A DNA stretch of 64,000 nucleotides from Prevotella sp. GTDB lineage: Bacteria; Bacteroidota; Bacteroidia; Bacteroidales; Bacteroidaceae. The stretch is from assembly GCA_017483805.1 (NCBI GenBank), contig JAFUUL010000116.1, positions 34,765-98,764 on the forward strand, in the 5' to 3' direction. Each line of letters begins with the position of its first letter. The stretch's first letter is position 1. Both the position numbers and the translations under genes were made by a program. This document shows positions 1 through 9,181 of the stretch, piece by piece. Below the pieces are notes generated by a model. The model was not told the DNA's origin and did not search any database. It was given only the letters and a program-made list of their open reading frames with translations.

Positions 1-997
1 CCGTCTCCTGACCGCGCATGTATCCATTTCTGACCAGCGAGTCCTGATAGTAGCGGGGCTCGCTGAGTCTTAATATATAGGTACGCACGTCGCTCCATCG
101 GTTAGGATTGCGGCCGTCGCGCTGGCAGAGCCGCTGAGCATCACGCAAGTGGTGCAGCCCGCCGTTGTAGGCCGCCATCGCCAGGTTCTGCCGTTCCGTG
201 TGGTCGCGCACCGAGGCCAGTTCGCCTTCCAGTTCCTTCAGATAGCGCGCGCCCGCCTCTATGTTGCGCTCTGGGTCGTAGAGCATCTGTCGCGGCAGTC
301 CCAGGTGGTCGGCCGTGCCGGGCATGATTTGCATCAGGCCCTGGGCACCGGCAAACGAGCGTGCCCGCGGGTCGAAGGTGGACTCCTGATAGCACAGAGC
401 CGCCAGCAGCCGCCAGTCCCAACCGTACTGCCTTCCGTAGCGTTTGAAGAGGTCATCGTAGCGAGAAATAACGCCGCGCGAAAGCATCGGTGCAAACACC
501 TGTCGTACCACGCGACGATGGGTCAGCCAGTCCTGCTCCTCCTCACGGGTTTCAGCCAGCAGCGCGGGGTCATACCAGTCGCTCAGGGACCGCTCCAGTT
601 CGGGCTTGCCCTCACCTACCCTCCAGCCGCTCACGGTCGTGTCTGCCTCCAGCCGGAGGATGGCCACGTCGGCATCGTCTGCAGCCAGCCGCTCAAGGAT
701 GGCACTGGTGTCGCGGCACACCTCTACGCGCAGTTTCACGCCGATGGAGGCTGCAAAGCGTTCTGCCATCAGATACTGCACGCCCAGGTGCCGCCCGCCG
801 AAGTCGTAGTAGGTGTCGGGGCCTGAGAGTGTCACGGCTATCAGTTCGCCTGCCTGCTGAATCTCGTTAAGGTCGAAGCCGTCAGTCGTGTCCGCTTGCC
901 CTTCGCCCCAGGGTGGCGCAGGTGCCTCTTTCTGCGGGCCGCAAGCCGAAAGCAGGGCGAAAGTGAGTATAAATATGCCGAGAAGTTTCAAATTCAT
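1..997 (-). CDS. Lytic murein transglycosylase lipoprotein, MltF-like (C-terminus cut by window edge)
   Basis: This leftward frame starts with ATG at 997 and is still open at base 1, so about 332 codons are visible. The first 19 residues form a lipoprotein signal ending in LLSAC, with Cys19 as the expected lipid anchor. Residues about 45-150 resemble a periplasmic solute-binding domain. From about residue 180 there is an SLT lytic transglycosylase domain: YQESTF holds the presumed catalytic Glu205, followed by AQGLMQIMPGTA and AAYNGG. This binding-domain plus SLT order is that of the MltF/YfhD family, which cleaves peptidoglycan at the outer membrane to 1,6-anhydromuropeptides. A -7 box lies at 1011-1018, and the gene is divergent from hisG. 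Family assignment is firm; the exact MltF orthology is inferred from domain order. Confidence 0.88.
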   Translation of the reverse strand, partial: MNLKLLGIFILTFALLSACGPQKEAPAPPWGEGQADTTDGFDLNEIQQAGELIAVTLSGPDTYYDFGGRHLGVQYLMAERFAASIGVKLRVEVCRDTSAILERLAADDADVAILRLEADTTVSGWRVGEGKPELERSLSDWYDPALLAETREEEQDWLTHRRVVRQVFAPMLSRGVISRYDDLFKRYGRQYGWDWRLLAALCYQESTFDPRARSFAGAQGLMQIMPGTADHLGLPRQMLYDPERNIEAGARYLKELEGELASVRDHTERQNLAMAAYNGGLHHLRDAQRLCQRDGRNPNRWSDVRTYILRLSEPRYYQDSLVRNGYMRGQET

Positions 998-1010
998 CAC
1001 TTTTTCGGTG

Positions 1011-1018
1011 CAAAATTA
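1011..1018 (-). promoter_or_regulatory. -7 element for the transglycosylase gene
   Basis: Read on the minus strand the sequence is TAATTTTG, matching the Bacteroidetes TAnnTTTG box. It ends 13 nt upstream of the ATG at 997, so the 5' leader would be very short. Confidence 0.6.
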
Positions 1019-1026
1019 CGCAATTA

Positions 1027-1058
1027 ATTGCATATTCGGAAAAATTTTGGTAATTTTG
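1027..1058 (+). promoter_or_regulatory. Promoter of the hisGDC operon
   Basis: A TTG-containing -33 element (1027-1030) is followed after 20 nt by TAATTTTG at 1051-1058. This is the sigma-ABfr type spacing known from Bacteroides. The hisG ATG lies at 1090, leaving about 25 nt of leader. I saw no attenuator or His-rich leader peptide. Confidence 0.6.
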
Positions 1059-1089
1059 CCACGATTTTCAAGATAATTAGACAAGTTTT

Positions 1090-1941
1090 ATGCTTAGAAT
1101 CGCAGTACAATCAAAAGGTCGTCTGTTCGACGATACCATGCAACTGCTCAATGAGGCAGACATCAAAGTAAGTGCCAGCAAGCGTACCCTGCTGGTGGAA
1201 GCCAAGAACTTCCCCCTGGAGGTGCTCTATCTGCGCGATGACGATATCCCGCAGAGCGTAGCCACTGGCGTGGCCGACATCGGCGTGGTGGGTGAAAACG
1301 AGTACGTGGAGCGCGGTGCCGAGGCCGAGATTGTCTCGCGACTGGGCTTCAGCCGCTGCCGGCTGTCGCTGGCCATCCCCAAGGAAATAGAGTATCAGGG
1401 GCTCGAGTGGTTTCAGGGCAAGAAGATTGCCACCTCCTACCCCGTCATCCTCAGTAAATTCTTGGATGACAACCACATAGAGGCCGAGATTCACGTCATC
1501 ACAGGTAGCGTGGAGATCAGCCCAGGCATCGGATTGGCTGACGCCATCTTCGACATCGTCAGCAGTGGCTCCACGCTCGTCAGCAACAATCTGCGCGAAG
1601 TGGAGGTGGTCATGCAGAGCGAGGCCCTGCTCATAGGCCATCCCGGCATGAGCCCAGAGAAGCGCGAGGTGCTCAACCAGATGCTGTTCCGCTTCCAGGC
1701 CGTGCGCGAGGCTGAAGACAAGAAGTATGTGCGCATGAATGCTCCCAAGGCCCGTCTGCAGGAGATTATCAACGTGCTGCCCGGCCTGAAGAGCCCTACC
1801 ATCATCCCCCTGGCTGACGATGAATGGTGCTCGGTGCACACCGTGCTCGACCAGAAACGCTTCTGGGAAATCATCGGCCAACTGAAGGAACTGGGTGCAC
1901 AGGGCATCCTGGTGACACCGATTGAGAAAATGATTCTATGA
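1090..1941 (+). CDS. hisG: ATP phosphoribosyltransferase, long form
   Basis: The 283-residue product catalyses the first step of histidine synthesis, joining ATP and PRPP to give phosphoribosyl-ATP in the cytoplasm. It opens with MLRIAVQSKGRLF, a typical HisG N-terminus. It carries the PRPP-binding segment SGSTLVSNNLREV around residue 158. The length and C-terminal part (ending VTPIEKMIL) correspond to the long HisG form, which has an ACT-like regulatory domain giving histidine feedback inhibition and needs no HisZ partner. The gene is first in a three-gene run and overlaps hisD by 4 nt (ATGA), suggesting translational coupling. Start ATG at 1090 is the only reasonable one. Confidence 0.96.
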   Translation: MLRIAVQSKGRLFDDTMQLLNEADIKVSASKRTLLVEAKNFPLEVLYLRDDDIPQSVATGVADIGVVGENEYVERGAEAEIVSRLGFSRCRLSLAIPKEIEYQGLEWFQGKKIATSYPVILSKFLDDNHIEAEIHVITGSVEISPGIGLADAIFDIVSSGSTLVSNNLREVEVVMQSEALLIGHPGMSPEKREVLNQMLFRFQAVREAEDKKYVRMNAPKARLQEIINVLPGLKSPTIIPLADDEWCSVHTVLDQKRFWEIIGQLKELGAQGILVTPIEKMIL

Positions 1942-3224
1942 AGATAATCCGATATCCCAAACAAAATGAATTGGCAGAGATCTGCCAGCGTCCGCACCTG
2001 GACATCACTCAACTGCAGCAGACTGTCAGCAGCGTGCTGAGCGATGTGAAGGCTCGCGGCGACCAAGCCGTCATCGACTACGAACAGCGCTTCGACCACT
2101 GCTCGCTCACCTCGCTGGCCGTCACGCCACAGGAGATGGACGAGGCTGAGGGCCTTGTATCGCCCGCGCTGCGCGAGGCCATCGTGCTGGCTCACGAAAA
2201 CATCCTGAAGTTCCACGCTTCGCAGAAGTTTGAGGGACAGAAGGTGGAGACGCGCCCGGGCGTGGTATGCTGGCAGAAGAGCGTGGCTATCGAGCGCGTT
2301 GGGCTCTACATCCCCGGCGGCACGGCCCCGCTGTTCTCCACGGTGCTCATGCTGGCCACACCCGCCAAGATTGCCGGATGCAGCGAGATAGTGCTCTGCA
2401 CGCCTCCTAGCCGCGAGGGCCGTGTCAATCCCGCCATCCTCGTTGCAGCCCGCGTGGCTGGAGTCAGCAGGGTGTTTAAGACCGGTGGCGTTCAGGCTAT
2501 CGGTGCGATGGCCTACGGCACGCAGTCGGTGCCCAAGGTCTTCAAGATTTTCGGCCCTGGCAACCAGTATGTGATGGCCGCCAAGCAACAGGTGTCGCTG
2601 GGCGATGTAGCCATCGATATGCCTGCAGGCCCCAGCGAGGTCTGCGTGCTGGCCGACGAGACCGCCAACGCGACCTTTGTGGCTGCCGATCTGCTCTCGC
2701 AGGCCGAGCACGGCATCGACTCGCAGGTGCTGCTTGTCACCACCTCTGAGCAGATACTTTCACAGGTGCAGCAGGAGGTGGATCGCCAACTGGCACTCCT
2801 TCCCCGCAAGGAGATTGCCCAGAAGGCTCTGGAGAACAGTCGCATGGTGCTGGTCGCCTCGGCTGACGAGATGATGCATCTATCTAACGCGTACGCGCCC
2901 GAACATCTTATTATTCAGACGCGCGACTTCGAGCAGATGGCCGAACGCGTGGTCAATGCTGGCAGCGTATTCCTGGGCCCCTATGCCTGCGAGAGTGCCG
3001 GCGACTATGCCAGTGGCACCAACCACACGCTGCCCACTCACGGCTATGCCACGGCTTACAGCGGCGTCAATCTGGACAGTTACTGTCGCAAAGTCACCTT
3101 CCAGCACCTCACGCCTGAAGGCATCCGACAGATAGGCCTTGCCGTCGAACTGATGGCCGAGGCCGAGCAACTGGATGCCCACAAGAACGCAATGACAGTG
3201 CGTATTGGCGCAATTAAGAATTAA
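1938..3224 (+). CDS. hisD: Histidinol dehydrogenase
   Basis: The 428-residue product oxidises L-histidinol to L-histidine in two NAD-dependent steps, the last reactions of the pathway. Family marks include FGPGNQYVMAAKQQV and DMPAGPSEV near residues 210-235, AEHGIDSQV with presumed zinc and substrate ligands, and the APEHL and GPYACESAGDYASGTNHTLP segments. Length is normal for HisD. The start codon overlaps the hisG stop. The stop at 3222-3224 lies inside an AT-rich TTAAGAATTAAG spacer that separates it from hisC by 47 nt. Confidence 0.97.
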   Translation: MKIIRYPKQNELAEICQRPHLDITQLQQTVSSVLSDVKARGDQAVIDYEQRFDHCSLTSLAVTPQEMDEAEGLVSPALREAIVLAHENILKFHASQKFEGQKVETRPGVVCWQKSVAIERVGLYIPGGTAPLFSTVLMLATPAKIAGCSEIVLCTPPSREGRVNPAILVAARVAGVSRVFKTGGVQAIGAMAYGTQSVPKVFKIFGPGNQYVMAAKQQVSLGDVAIDMPAGPSEVCVLADETANATFVAADLLSQAEHGIDSQVLLVTTSEQILSQVQQEVDRQLALLPRKEIAQKALENSRMVLVASADEMMHLSNAYAPEHLIIQTRDFEQMAERVVNAGSVFLGPYACESAGDYASGTNHTLPTHGYATAYSGVNLDSYCRKVTFQHLTPEGIRQIGLAVELMAEAEQLDAHKNAMTVRIGAIKN

Positions 3225-3270
3225 GAGTTAAGAATTAAGAGTTATCGCTTTGCGATTAAGAATTAAGAGT
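3213..3270. repeat. AT-rich TTAAGAATTAAGAG spacer repeat with small hairpin
   Basis: The end of hisD and the hisD-hisC gap carry three copies of a TTAAGAATTAAGAGTT-like unit, interrupted by ATCGCTTTGCGAT (3244-3256), a perfect 5-bp stem with a TTT loop. The same unit recurs at 12722, 41519, 45343, 57699 and 62535. Confidence 0.75.
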
Positions 3271-3271
3271 C

Positions 3272-4309
3272 ATGACGAGTCTTGAGAAACTAACGCGAAA
3301 GAATATTTGGAACCTGGCGCCCTACTCTTGCGCACGCAACGAGTTCACAGGCACCACGGCCACCGTCTTTCTCGATGCCAACGAGAATCCCTACGGCGGC
3401 ACCTTCAACCGCTACCCCGACCCGCTACAGACGGAACTCAAGAAGAAAATCGAGCAGGTGAAGGGCATTCCGGCTGACTACACCTTTGTAGGCAACGGCA
3501 GCGACGAGGCCATCGACCTGATGTATCGCTGCTTCTGCGAGCCACGGGTGGACAACGTGGTGGCCATCGAGCCCACCTACGGCATGTATAAGGTCTGCGC
3601 CGACATCAACGACGTGGAGTACCGCCCCGTGCTGCTCGATGAGCACTATCAGATAACCGCCGATACACTGCTGGCTGCCTGCGATGAGCACACCAAACTC
3701 ATCTGGATCTGCAGCCCCAACAATCCCACGGGCAACGACATTCAGCGCGAGGAGGTCATCAAGGTGATTGACTCGTTTCAGGGCATCGTCATCGTCGACG
3801 AGGCCTACAGCGACTTCTCCCGCCAGCGCCCCTTGCGCTTCGAACTGCCTCGCCATCCTAACATGGTCGTGCTCAATACGCTGAGCAAGGCATGGGCATC
3901 TGCCGCCATCCGTCTCGGCATGGCATTCGCTTCACCTGCCATCGTCGACATTATGAACAAGGTGAAGTATCCCTACAATGTCAACCTGCTCTCGCAGCAG
4001 CAGGCCATCAAGGTGCTGAGCGACCCCTTCGAGGTAGACCGCTGGATTCAGATGATTCTGCAGGAACGATCGCGCACCATCGAGGCTTTCCGCCAACTGG
4101 ACATCTGCGAGGAGGTGTTCCCGTCAGATGCCAACTTCTTCCTGGCCCGCGTCACCGATGCCCAGCGCATCTATGACTATCTGGTGGAGAAGGGCATCAT
4201 CGTGCGCAATCGTACGCGCATCATGCTCTGCCACAACTGCCTGCGCATCACCATTGGCACCCGTAACGAGAACAACGAACTCATCGGTGCCCTGCGCACC
4301 TTCCGCTAA
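3272..4309 (+). CDS. hisC: Histidinol-phosphate aminotransferase
   Basis: The 345-residue class I/II PLP-dependent aminotransferase converts imidazole acetol phosphate plus glutamate to histidinol phosphate. The PLP lysine lies in [15 protein letters not shown] near residue 212. Upstream are [19 protein letters not shown] and DEAYSDF, all typical of HisC. ATG at 3272 follows the AT-rich spacer and the length fits the family. In many Bacteroidales hisB comes next; here clpC follows, and hisB sits about 42 kb downstream. The gene is probably cotranscribed with hisGD, since no new -7 box is visible in the gap. Confidence 0.96.
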   Translation: MTSLEKLTRKNIWNLAPYSCARNEFTGTTATVFLDANENPYGGTFNRYPDPLQTELKKKIEQVKGIPADYTFVGNGSDEAIDLMYRCFCEPRVDNVVAIEPTYGMYKVCADINDVEYRPVLLDEHYQITADTLLAACDEHTKLIWICSPNNPTGNDIQREEVIKVIDSFQGIVIVDEAYSDFSRQRPLRFELPRHPNMVVLNTLSKAWASAAIRLGMAFASPAIVDIMNKVKYPYNVNLLSQQQAIKVLSDPFEVDRWIQMILQERSRTIEAFRQLDICEEVFPSDANFFLARVTDAQRIYDYLVEKGIIVRNRTRIMLCHNCLRITIGTRNENNELIGALRTFR

Positions 4310-4332
4310 TCGTGGGCATCCATCACCGCAGT

Positions 4333-4350
4333 TTGGCACGCCTTTTGCTT
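4333..4350 (+). promoter_or_regulatory. Sigma-54-like -24/-12 promoter upstream of clpC
   Basis: TTGGCACGCCTTTTGCTT matches the RpoN consensus TGGCACG-N4-TTGCW, with GG at 4335-4336 and GC at 4347-4348 separated by exactly 10 nt. The predicted start is near 4360, 29 nt before the clpC ATG. No TAnnTTTG box is seen in this 79-nt gap. Enhancer sites were not identified. Confidence 0.6.
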
Positions 4351-4388
4351 GTGGCCTTTTCGAACCATTACAACAAGAAAGGAAACGA

Positions 4389-6905
4389 ATGACAAGTCAA
4401 TTTTCACCCAAGGTGTCTGAAATACTGGCTTTTTCGCGCGAAGAAGCCCAACGGTTGTCTTCATCGTCGGTTGGTCCCGAGCATCTGCTGCTGGGCCTGC
4501 TCCGCACGAACGACGGCCCCGTCTGGAACGTGTTCAACCGCCTGCAACTCAACACGGCGCAAATCAAGCAACAACTGGAGCAACTCGTGCGCGAGCCTAT
4601 GAACTTCTATACCCCGCTCAACTCTCAGGAACTGGTGCTCAATGAGAAGGCTTCCAACATCCTAAAACTGGCGGTGCTCGAAGCCCGCATGCAGCGCATG
4701 CAGAAGGTCAACGAGGAGCATCTGCTGTTGGCCATCCTGCACGACCAGGGCGAAAACAGGGCCAAGGGCGTGCTGGAGGATTGTCAGATGAACTACGACG
4801 ACGTGCTCAGCCTGCTGAAGGCTGCCAACTCGCCGCAGGATGCCATCCAGTTGCCGGAGGAAGACGAGGAGGAAGATGGCGGACAGACCACCACCAACAC
4901 CCAGAATGAGAAGGACGGACAGAACAAGAGCAAGTCGAAGACGCCCGTGCTGGACAACTTCTCCACCGATCTGACGCGTGCGGCCAAGGAGGGCAAACTC
5001 GACCCCTGCGTGGGCCGCGAGAACGAGATACAGCGCGTCATCGAGATACTGGGCCGTCGCAAGAAGAACAACCCCATCCTGATTGGCGAGCCCGGCGTGG
5101 GCAAGAGTGCCATCGTGGAGGGGTTGGCTCAGATGATCACCGCCCGCAAGTGCTCGCCTATGTTCTTCAACAAGCGCATCGTCAGCCTCGACATGACCGG
5201 CATCGTTGCCGGCACGAAGTATCGCGGTCAGTTTGAGGAACGCATAAAGGCTCTCTTGAAAGAGATTGAGCAGAACCCCGATATCATTGTCTTCATCGAC
5301 GAGATTCACACCATGATAGGTGCCGGCTCCACTCCTGGTTCGATGGATGCTGCCAACATCATGAAGCCTGCGCTGGCCCGCGGCACCATGCAGTGCATCG
5401 GTGCCACCACGCTTGACGAATACCGCAACTCCATTGAGAAAGACGGCGCCCTGGAGCGTCGCTTCCAGAAGGTGATGGTCGAGCCTACCACAGCCGATCA
5501 GACGCTGCAGATCCTGCACAACATCAAAGACCGCTACGAGGAGCATCACCACGTGGAATATACCGACGAGGCCCTGCTGGCTTGTGTCAAATTGACAGAA
5601 CGCTATGTCACCGACCGTGCCCAGCCCGACAAGGCCATCGATGCCCTCGACGAGACAGGTGCCCGTGTGCATCTGCGTGCCGCTCATATTCCTCCTGAAA
5701 TAGACGAACTGGAGAAGCAACTCGAAGTCATCAAGGAGAAGAAGACGCGGGCCGTGACCAACCAGAACTATGAGTTGGCAGCCAGTTATCGCGACAATCA
5801 GACACAACTGGAGAAGCAGTTGGCAGAGGTTCAGGCCCAGTGGCTGTCGGGCAATACCGATGAGCGGCTGACCGTGACCGATGCAGAAGTGAGCGACGTG
5901 GTGAGCATGATGACCGGCGTGCCCGTGCAGCGCATGGCTGAGAGCGAAGGTATGCGGCTGAAGGGAATGGGTGCTGCTCTGAAGAGCAGCGTCATCGCCC
6001 AAGATGCCGCCATCGACAAAATGGTGAAGGCCATCCAGCGCAACCGCGTAGGACTGAAAGACCCCAACCACCCCATCGGTGCCTTCATGTTCCTGGGTCC
6101 CACTGGTGTAGGCAAGACCTATCTGGCCAAGAAACTGGCAGAACAGATGTTCGGCTCGGCCGATGCTCTCATCCGCATCGACATGAGTGAATACACCGAG
6201 TCGTTCAACGTGTCGCGACTTATCGGTGCGCCTCCGGGCTATGTGGGCTATGAGGAAGGCGGTCAACTCACGGAGCGCGTGCGCCGCAAGCCCTACTCCA
6301 TCGTCCTGCTCGACGAGATAGAGAAGGCTCACGGCAATGTCTTCAACCTGCTGCTACAGGTGCTGGACGAAGGTCGCCTGACTGACGGCAATGGTCGTTA
6401 CGTCGACTTCCGCAATACCGTCATCATCATGACCTCGAATGCCGGCACGCGCCAACTGAAGGACTTCGGGCGCGGCGTGGGCTTCACTGCCGGCAACATC
6501 GGACTGGCCATGAACGAGAAAGATCGTGAGCACGCCCGCAGCATCGTGCAGAAGGCACTCTCCAAGCAGTTCTCGCCCGAGTTTCTCAATCGTCTTGACG
6601 AAATCATCACCTTCGACCAACTGGACCTGGAGGCCATCAAGCGCATCATCAACGTCGAACTGAAGCCGCTCATGAAGCGCATCGAGGATTTGGGCTACAC
6701 CATCGAACTGACCGATGCCGCCAAGGAGTTTGTGGCTACCAAGGGCTACGATGTCCAGTTTGGTGCCCGCCCGCTGAAGCGTGCTATACAGAACTACATC
6801 GAGGATGGCATCTGCGAGCGCATCCTGGGCGACGACATCACAACCGGCACCGTCATCCACATCGACAAGCATCCCGAAAAAGAAGAACTGGTATTCACGG
6901 CCTGA
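4389..6905 (+). CDS. clpC: ClpC-type AAA+ unfoldase, Clp protease ATP-binding subunit
   Basis: The 838-residue product unfolds substrates for the ClpP peptidase. The N-terminal double Clp-N repeat covers residues about 1-150 and is followed by an acidic and Lys/Gln-rich linker. The D1 ATPase has Walker [10 protein letters not shown] and Walker [10 protein letters not shown] middle coiled segment carries a UVR-like motif ([18 protein letters not shown]). D2 has GPTGVGKT and [14 protein letters not shown] tripeptide in D2 matches the ClpP-docking loop, which separates ClpC/ClpA from ClpB. The frame stays open upstream into hisC, but the Clp-N domain begins exactly at ATG 4389. A sigma-54-like promoter precedes it. 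Confidence 0.93.
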   Translation: MTSQFSPKVSEILAFSREEAQRLSSSSVGPEHLLLGLLRTNDGPVWNVFNRLQLNTAQIKQQLEQLVREPMNFYTPLNSQELVLNEKASNILKLAVLEARMQRMQKVNEEHLLLAILHDQGENRAKGVLEDCQMNYDDVLSLLKAANSPQDAIQLPEEDEEEDGGQTTTNTQNEKDGQNKSKSKTPVLDNFSTDLTRAAKEGKLDPCVGRENEIQRVIEILGRRKKNNPILIGEPGVGKSAIVEGLAQMITARKCSPMFFNKRIVSLDMTGIVAGTKYRGQFEERIKALLKEIEQNPDIIVFIDEIHTMIGAGSTPGSMDAANIMKPALARGTMQCIGATTLDEYRNSIEKDGALERRFQKVMVEPTTADQTLQILHNIKDRYEEHHHVEYTDEALLACVKLTERYVTDRAQPDKAIDALDETGARVHLRAAHIPPEIDELEKQLEVIKEKKTRAVTNQNYELAASYRDNQTQLEKQLAEVQAQWLSGNTDERLTVTDAEVSDVVSMMTGVPVQRMAESEGMRLKGMGAALKSSVIAQDAAIDKMVKAIQRNRVGLKDPNHPIGAFMFLGPTGVGKTYLAKKLAEQMFGSADALIRIDMSEYTESFNVSRLIGAPPGYVGYEEGGQLTERVRRKPYSIVLLDEIEKAHGNVFNLLLQVLDEGRLTDGNGRYVDFRNTVIIMTSNAGTRQLKDFGRGVGFTAGNIGLAMNEKDREHARSIVQKALSKQFSPEFLNRLDEIITFDQLDLEAIKRIINVELKPLMKRIEDLGYTIELTDAAKEFVATKGYDVQFGARPLKRAIQNYIEDGICERILGDDITTGTVIHIDKHPEKEELVFTA

Positions 6906-6940
6906 AGACTTAAAGAATCTTAAATAACGCCATAAAAGTA

Positions 6941-6986
6941 GGGCGCAAAGGGCTCATTCTCAATAATTTTGAGTACCTTTGCGCCC
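6941..6986. repeat. Perfect 11-bp inverted repeat carrying the rpsA -7 box
   Basis: GGGCGCAAAGG at 6941-6951 and its reverse complement at 6976-6986 flank a 24-nt AT-rich loop. The right arm overlaps TACCTTTG (6974-6981), the likely -7 element of rpsA. The repeat also lies 36 nt after the clpC stop and could fold in clpC mRNA. Confidence 0.7.
6974..6981 (+). promoter_or_regulatory. -7 element of rpsA
   Basis: TACCTTTG fits the Bacteroidetes -7 consensus. It lies about 136 nt before the rpsA start and predicts a long structured leader. It sits inside the right arm of the 11-bp inverted repeat. Confidence 0.6.
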
Positions 6987-6987
6987 G

Positions 6988-7116
6988 CTTTATGCACCTG
7001 TCCGGGTGCAGGGGAGTCAGAACAGGCGCCGGCTCCCAGTAATATTAACCATTTAAGCATGGTCTGATCAACGCCTGTTCAGGCCAAAACCCCTTGAAGG
7101 GGACAAGAGAACAATT
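6988..7116 (+). promoter_or_regulatory. Structured 5' leader of rpsA
   Basis: The roughly 130-nt leader holds two clear pairings. GAACAGGCG (7020-7028) pairs perfectly with CGCCTGTTC (7072-7080). A CCCCT/AGGGG hairpin with a 3-nt loop occupies 7090-7102, 14 nt before the ATG. S1 autogenously represses its own mRNA in enterobacteria; a similar role here is inference. Confidence 0.5.
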
Positions 7117-8901
7117 ATGTCAGAATTAACAAAGAACGTACAGCCGTTGCAGGACTTCAACTGGGACGAGTTTGAGAATGGCACCGTGGCCAACGTCAGC
7201 CGTGAGGAACTGGACAAAGCCTACGATGAGACCCTCAACAAGGTGGCTGACCACCAGGTGGTAGAGGGCAAAGTCGTCTCCGTTGACAAGAAGGAAGTCA
7301 TCGTGAACATCGGCTACAAGAGCGATGGTATCATCCCCGCTACCGAGTTCCGCTACAATCCCGACCTGAAGAGCGGTGATGTCGTGGAGGTCTACGTGGA
7401 GAGCGTCGAGGACAAGAGTGGCAAACTCATCCTCTCGCACAAGAAGGCCCGCCTCTCGCAGGCTTGGGATCGCGTGAACCAGGCTCTTGACGAGCAGCAG
7501 ATCATTCAGGGCTTCATCAAGTGCCGCACCAAGGGTGGTATGATTGTCGACGTATTCGGCATCGAGGCCTTCCTGCCCGGCAGCCAGATCGACGTTCATC
7601 CCATACGCGACTACGACCAGTTCGTGGGCAAGACGATGGAGTTCAAGGTGGTCAAGATCAACCAGGAGTTCCGCAACGTCGTTGTCAGCCACAAGGCTCT
7701 CATCGAGCAGGAACTGGAGGCCCAGAAGCAGGAGATCATCTCTCGTCTGGAGAAGGGTCAGATCCTGGAGGGTACCGTCAAGAACATCACCTCTTACGGT
7801 GTATTCGTCGATCTCGGCGGCGTAGACGGTCTGATCCACATCACCGATCTGTCTTGGGGCCGCGTTGACGATCCCAAGAAGGTTGTCGAACTCGACCAGA
7901 AGATCAATGTCGTTATCCTCGACTTCGATGAGGAGAAGAAGCGCATTGCCCTCGGCCTGAAGCAACTCACCCCGCATCCCTGGGATGCCCTGGATGCCAA
8001 CCTCAAGGTGGGCGACCACATCAAGGGTAAGGTTGTTGTCATCGCTGACTACGGCGCATTCGTTGAGGTGCAGCCCGGCGTTGAGGGCCTTATCCACGTC
8101 AGCGAGATGTCTTGGAGCCAGCACCTGCGCAGCGCTCAGGAGTTCCTGAAGGTAGGCGACGAGGTGGAGGCAGTCATCCTGACCCTCGACCGCGAGGAGC
8201 GCAAGATGTCTCTGGGCATCAAGCAGTTGAAGGAAGATCCCTGGGAGGCCATCGAGGTGAAGTATCCCGTTGGCTCGAAGCACAGTGCCAAGGTTCGCAA
8301 CTTCACCAACTTCGGCGTATTCGTCGAACTGGAGGAAGGTGTCGACGGCCTGATTCACATCAGCGACCTCAGTTGGACCAAGAAGGTGAAGCACCCCTCA
8401 GAGTTCACCAAGGTTGGCGAGCCCATCGACGTTGTCGTGCTCGACATCGACAAGGAGAACCGTCGCCTCTCGCTCGGTCACAAGCAGTTGGAGGACAACC
8501 CCTGGGATGTCTTCGAAGGTAAGTACACCGTTGGTTCCGTCCACACCGGCAAGATCACCGAGATGCTCGAGAAGGGCGCCGTGGTTGCCCTTGAGGAGAA
8601 CGTGGAAGGCTTCGCTACTCCTAAGCACCTGCAGAAGGAAGATGGCACTCAGGCACAACTGGGTGAGGAACTGGACTTCAAGGTGATTGAGTTCAACAAG
8701 GATTCGAAGCGCATCATCCTCTCTCACAGCCGCACCTTCGAGGATGCACAGCGTGATGAGAAGCGTGCTGCCCGCAAGGCTGCTGCTCCCCGTCAGAAGA
8801 AGGAAGAGGCTCCGAAGATCGAGAATGTTGCTGCCAGCACCACGCTGGGCGACCTCGATGTTCTGGCCAACCTGAAGGCTCAGATGGAGAAGGGCGAGTA
8901 A
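7117..8901 (+). CDS. rpsA: 30S ribosomal protein S1
   Basis: The 594-residue product has six S1-type OB-fold repeats. Representative cores are VKNITSYGVFVDLGGVDGLI near residue 220, VVIADYGAFVEVQPGVEGLI near 305 and VRNFTNFGVFVELEEGVDGL near 392. A Lys/Arg/Ala-rich C-terminal tail follows. S1 binds mRNA and helps initiation on the small subunit. This is notable in Bacteroidetes, where Shine-Dalgarno sites are rare, as in this window. ATG 7117 follows the leader hairpin. The gene is monocistronic, with its own promoter and a strong terminator at 8931. Confidence 0.96.
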   Translation: MSELTKNVQPLQDFNWDEFENGTVANVSREELDKAYDETLNKVADHQVVEGKVVSVDKKEVIVNIGYKSDGIIPATEFRYNPDLKSGDVVEVYVESVEDKSGKLILSHKKARLSQAWDRVNQALDEQQIIQGFIKCRTKGGMIVDVFGIEAFLPGSQIDVHPIRDYDQFVGKTMEFKVVKINQEFRNVVVSHKALIEQELEAQKQEIISRLEKGQILEGTVKNITSYGVFVDLGGVDGLIHITDLSWGRVDDPKKVVELDQKINVVILDFDEEKKRIALGLKQLTPHPWDALDANLKVGDHIKGKVVVIADYGAFVEVQPGVEGLIHVSEMSWSQHLRSAQEFLKVGDEVEAVILTLDREERKMSLGIKQLKEDPWEAIEVKYPVGSKHSAKVRNFTNFGVFVELEEGVDGLIHISDLSWTKKVKHPSEFTKVGEPIDVVVLDIDKENRRLSLGHKQLEDNPWDVFEGKYTVGSVHTGKITEMLEKGAVVALEENVEGFATPKHLQKEDGTQAQLGEELDFKVIEFNKDSKRIILSHSRTFEDAQRDEKRAARKAAAPRQKKEEAPKIENVAASTTLGDLDVLANLKAQMEKGE

Positions 8902-8930
8902 TATCTGCCCTACCCTCTATTCCATAAGTA

Positions 8931-8967
8931 AAGGCTGCACCCCGCAATAGGGAGTGCAGCCTTTTTT
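8931..8967 (+). terminator. Rho-independent terminator of rpsA
   Basis: AAGGCTGCAC pairs with GTGCAGCCTT around a short C/G-rich loop, followed by six T residues. Confidence 0.9.
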
Positions 8968-9055
8968 AATTAAGTACCTGCATCATCATATCATCAATGC
9001 TGATTCATCCAGACGAAATTGTAACGGGTGAAATAGCAGCCCCTATCCATGTTTC

Positions 9056-9143
9056 AGATTCTAGGCACTTCGTCAGGAGATTCTAGGCACTTCGTCAGGA
9101 GATTCTAGGCACTTCGTCGGCACATTCCTGCACCTTCGTTTGG
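9056..9143. repeat. Tandem 22-bp repeat, three near-identical copies plus a degenerate fourth
   Basis: Units start at 9056, 9078 and 9100 with core CTAGGCACTTCGTC. A fourth copy at 9122-9143 keeps about 14 of 22 positions. There are no spacers, so it is not a CRISPR. It lies in the 740-nt gene-free stretch after rpsA. The remaining sequence, 8968-9055 and 9144-9181, shows nothing recognisable. Confidence 0.85.
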
Positions 9144-9181
9144 AGATTGAAGTCGTTGGCTTATCAAAGGGTGTTATAACA

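Noticed and set aside
1491-2711. Long minus-strand open frame opposite hisG and hisD (about 400 codons)
   Set aside because: It is a mirror of GC-rich codons in two certain genes, is low in family features and rich in His/Leu/Arg, and has no promoter.
4128-4388. N-terminal extension of ClpC into hisC
   Set aside because: The frame is open but the Clp-N domain begins at 4389 and the extension overlaps hisC in another frame.
9056-9143. CRISPR-like array
   Set aside because: Copies are directly abutting without spacers and no cas gene is present. The same holds for 39759-39846.
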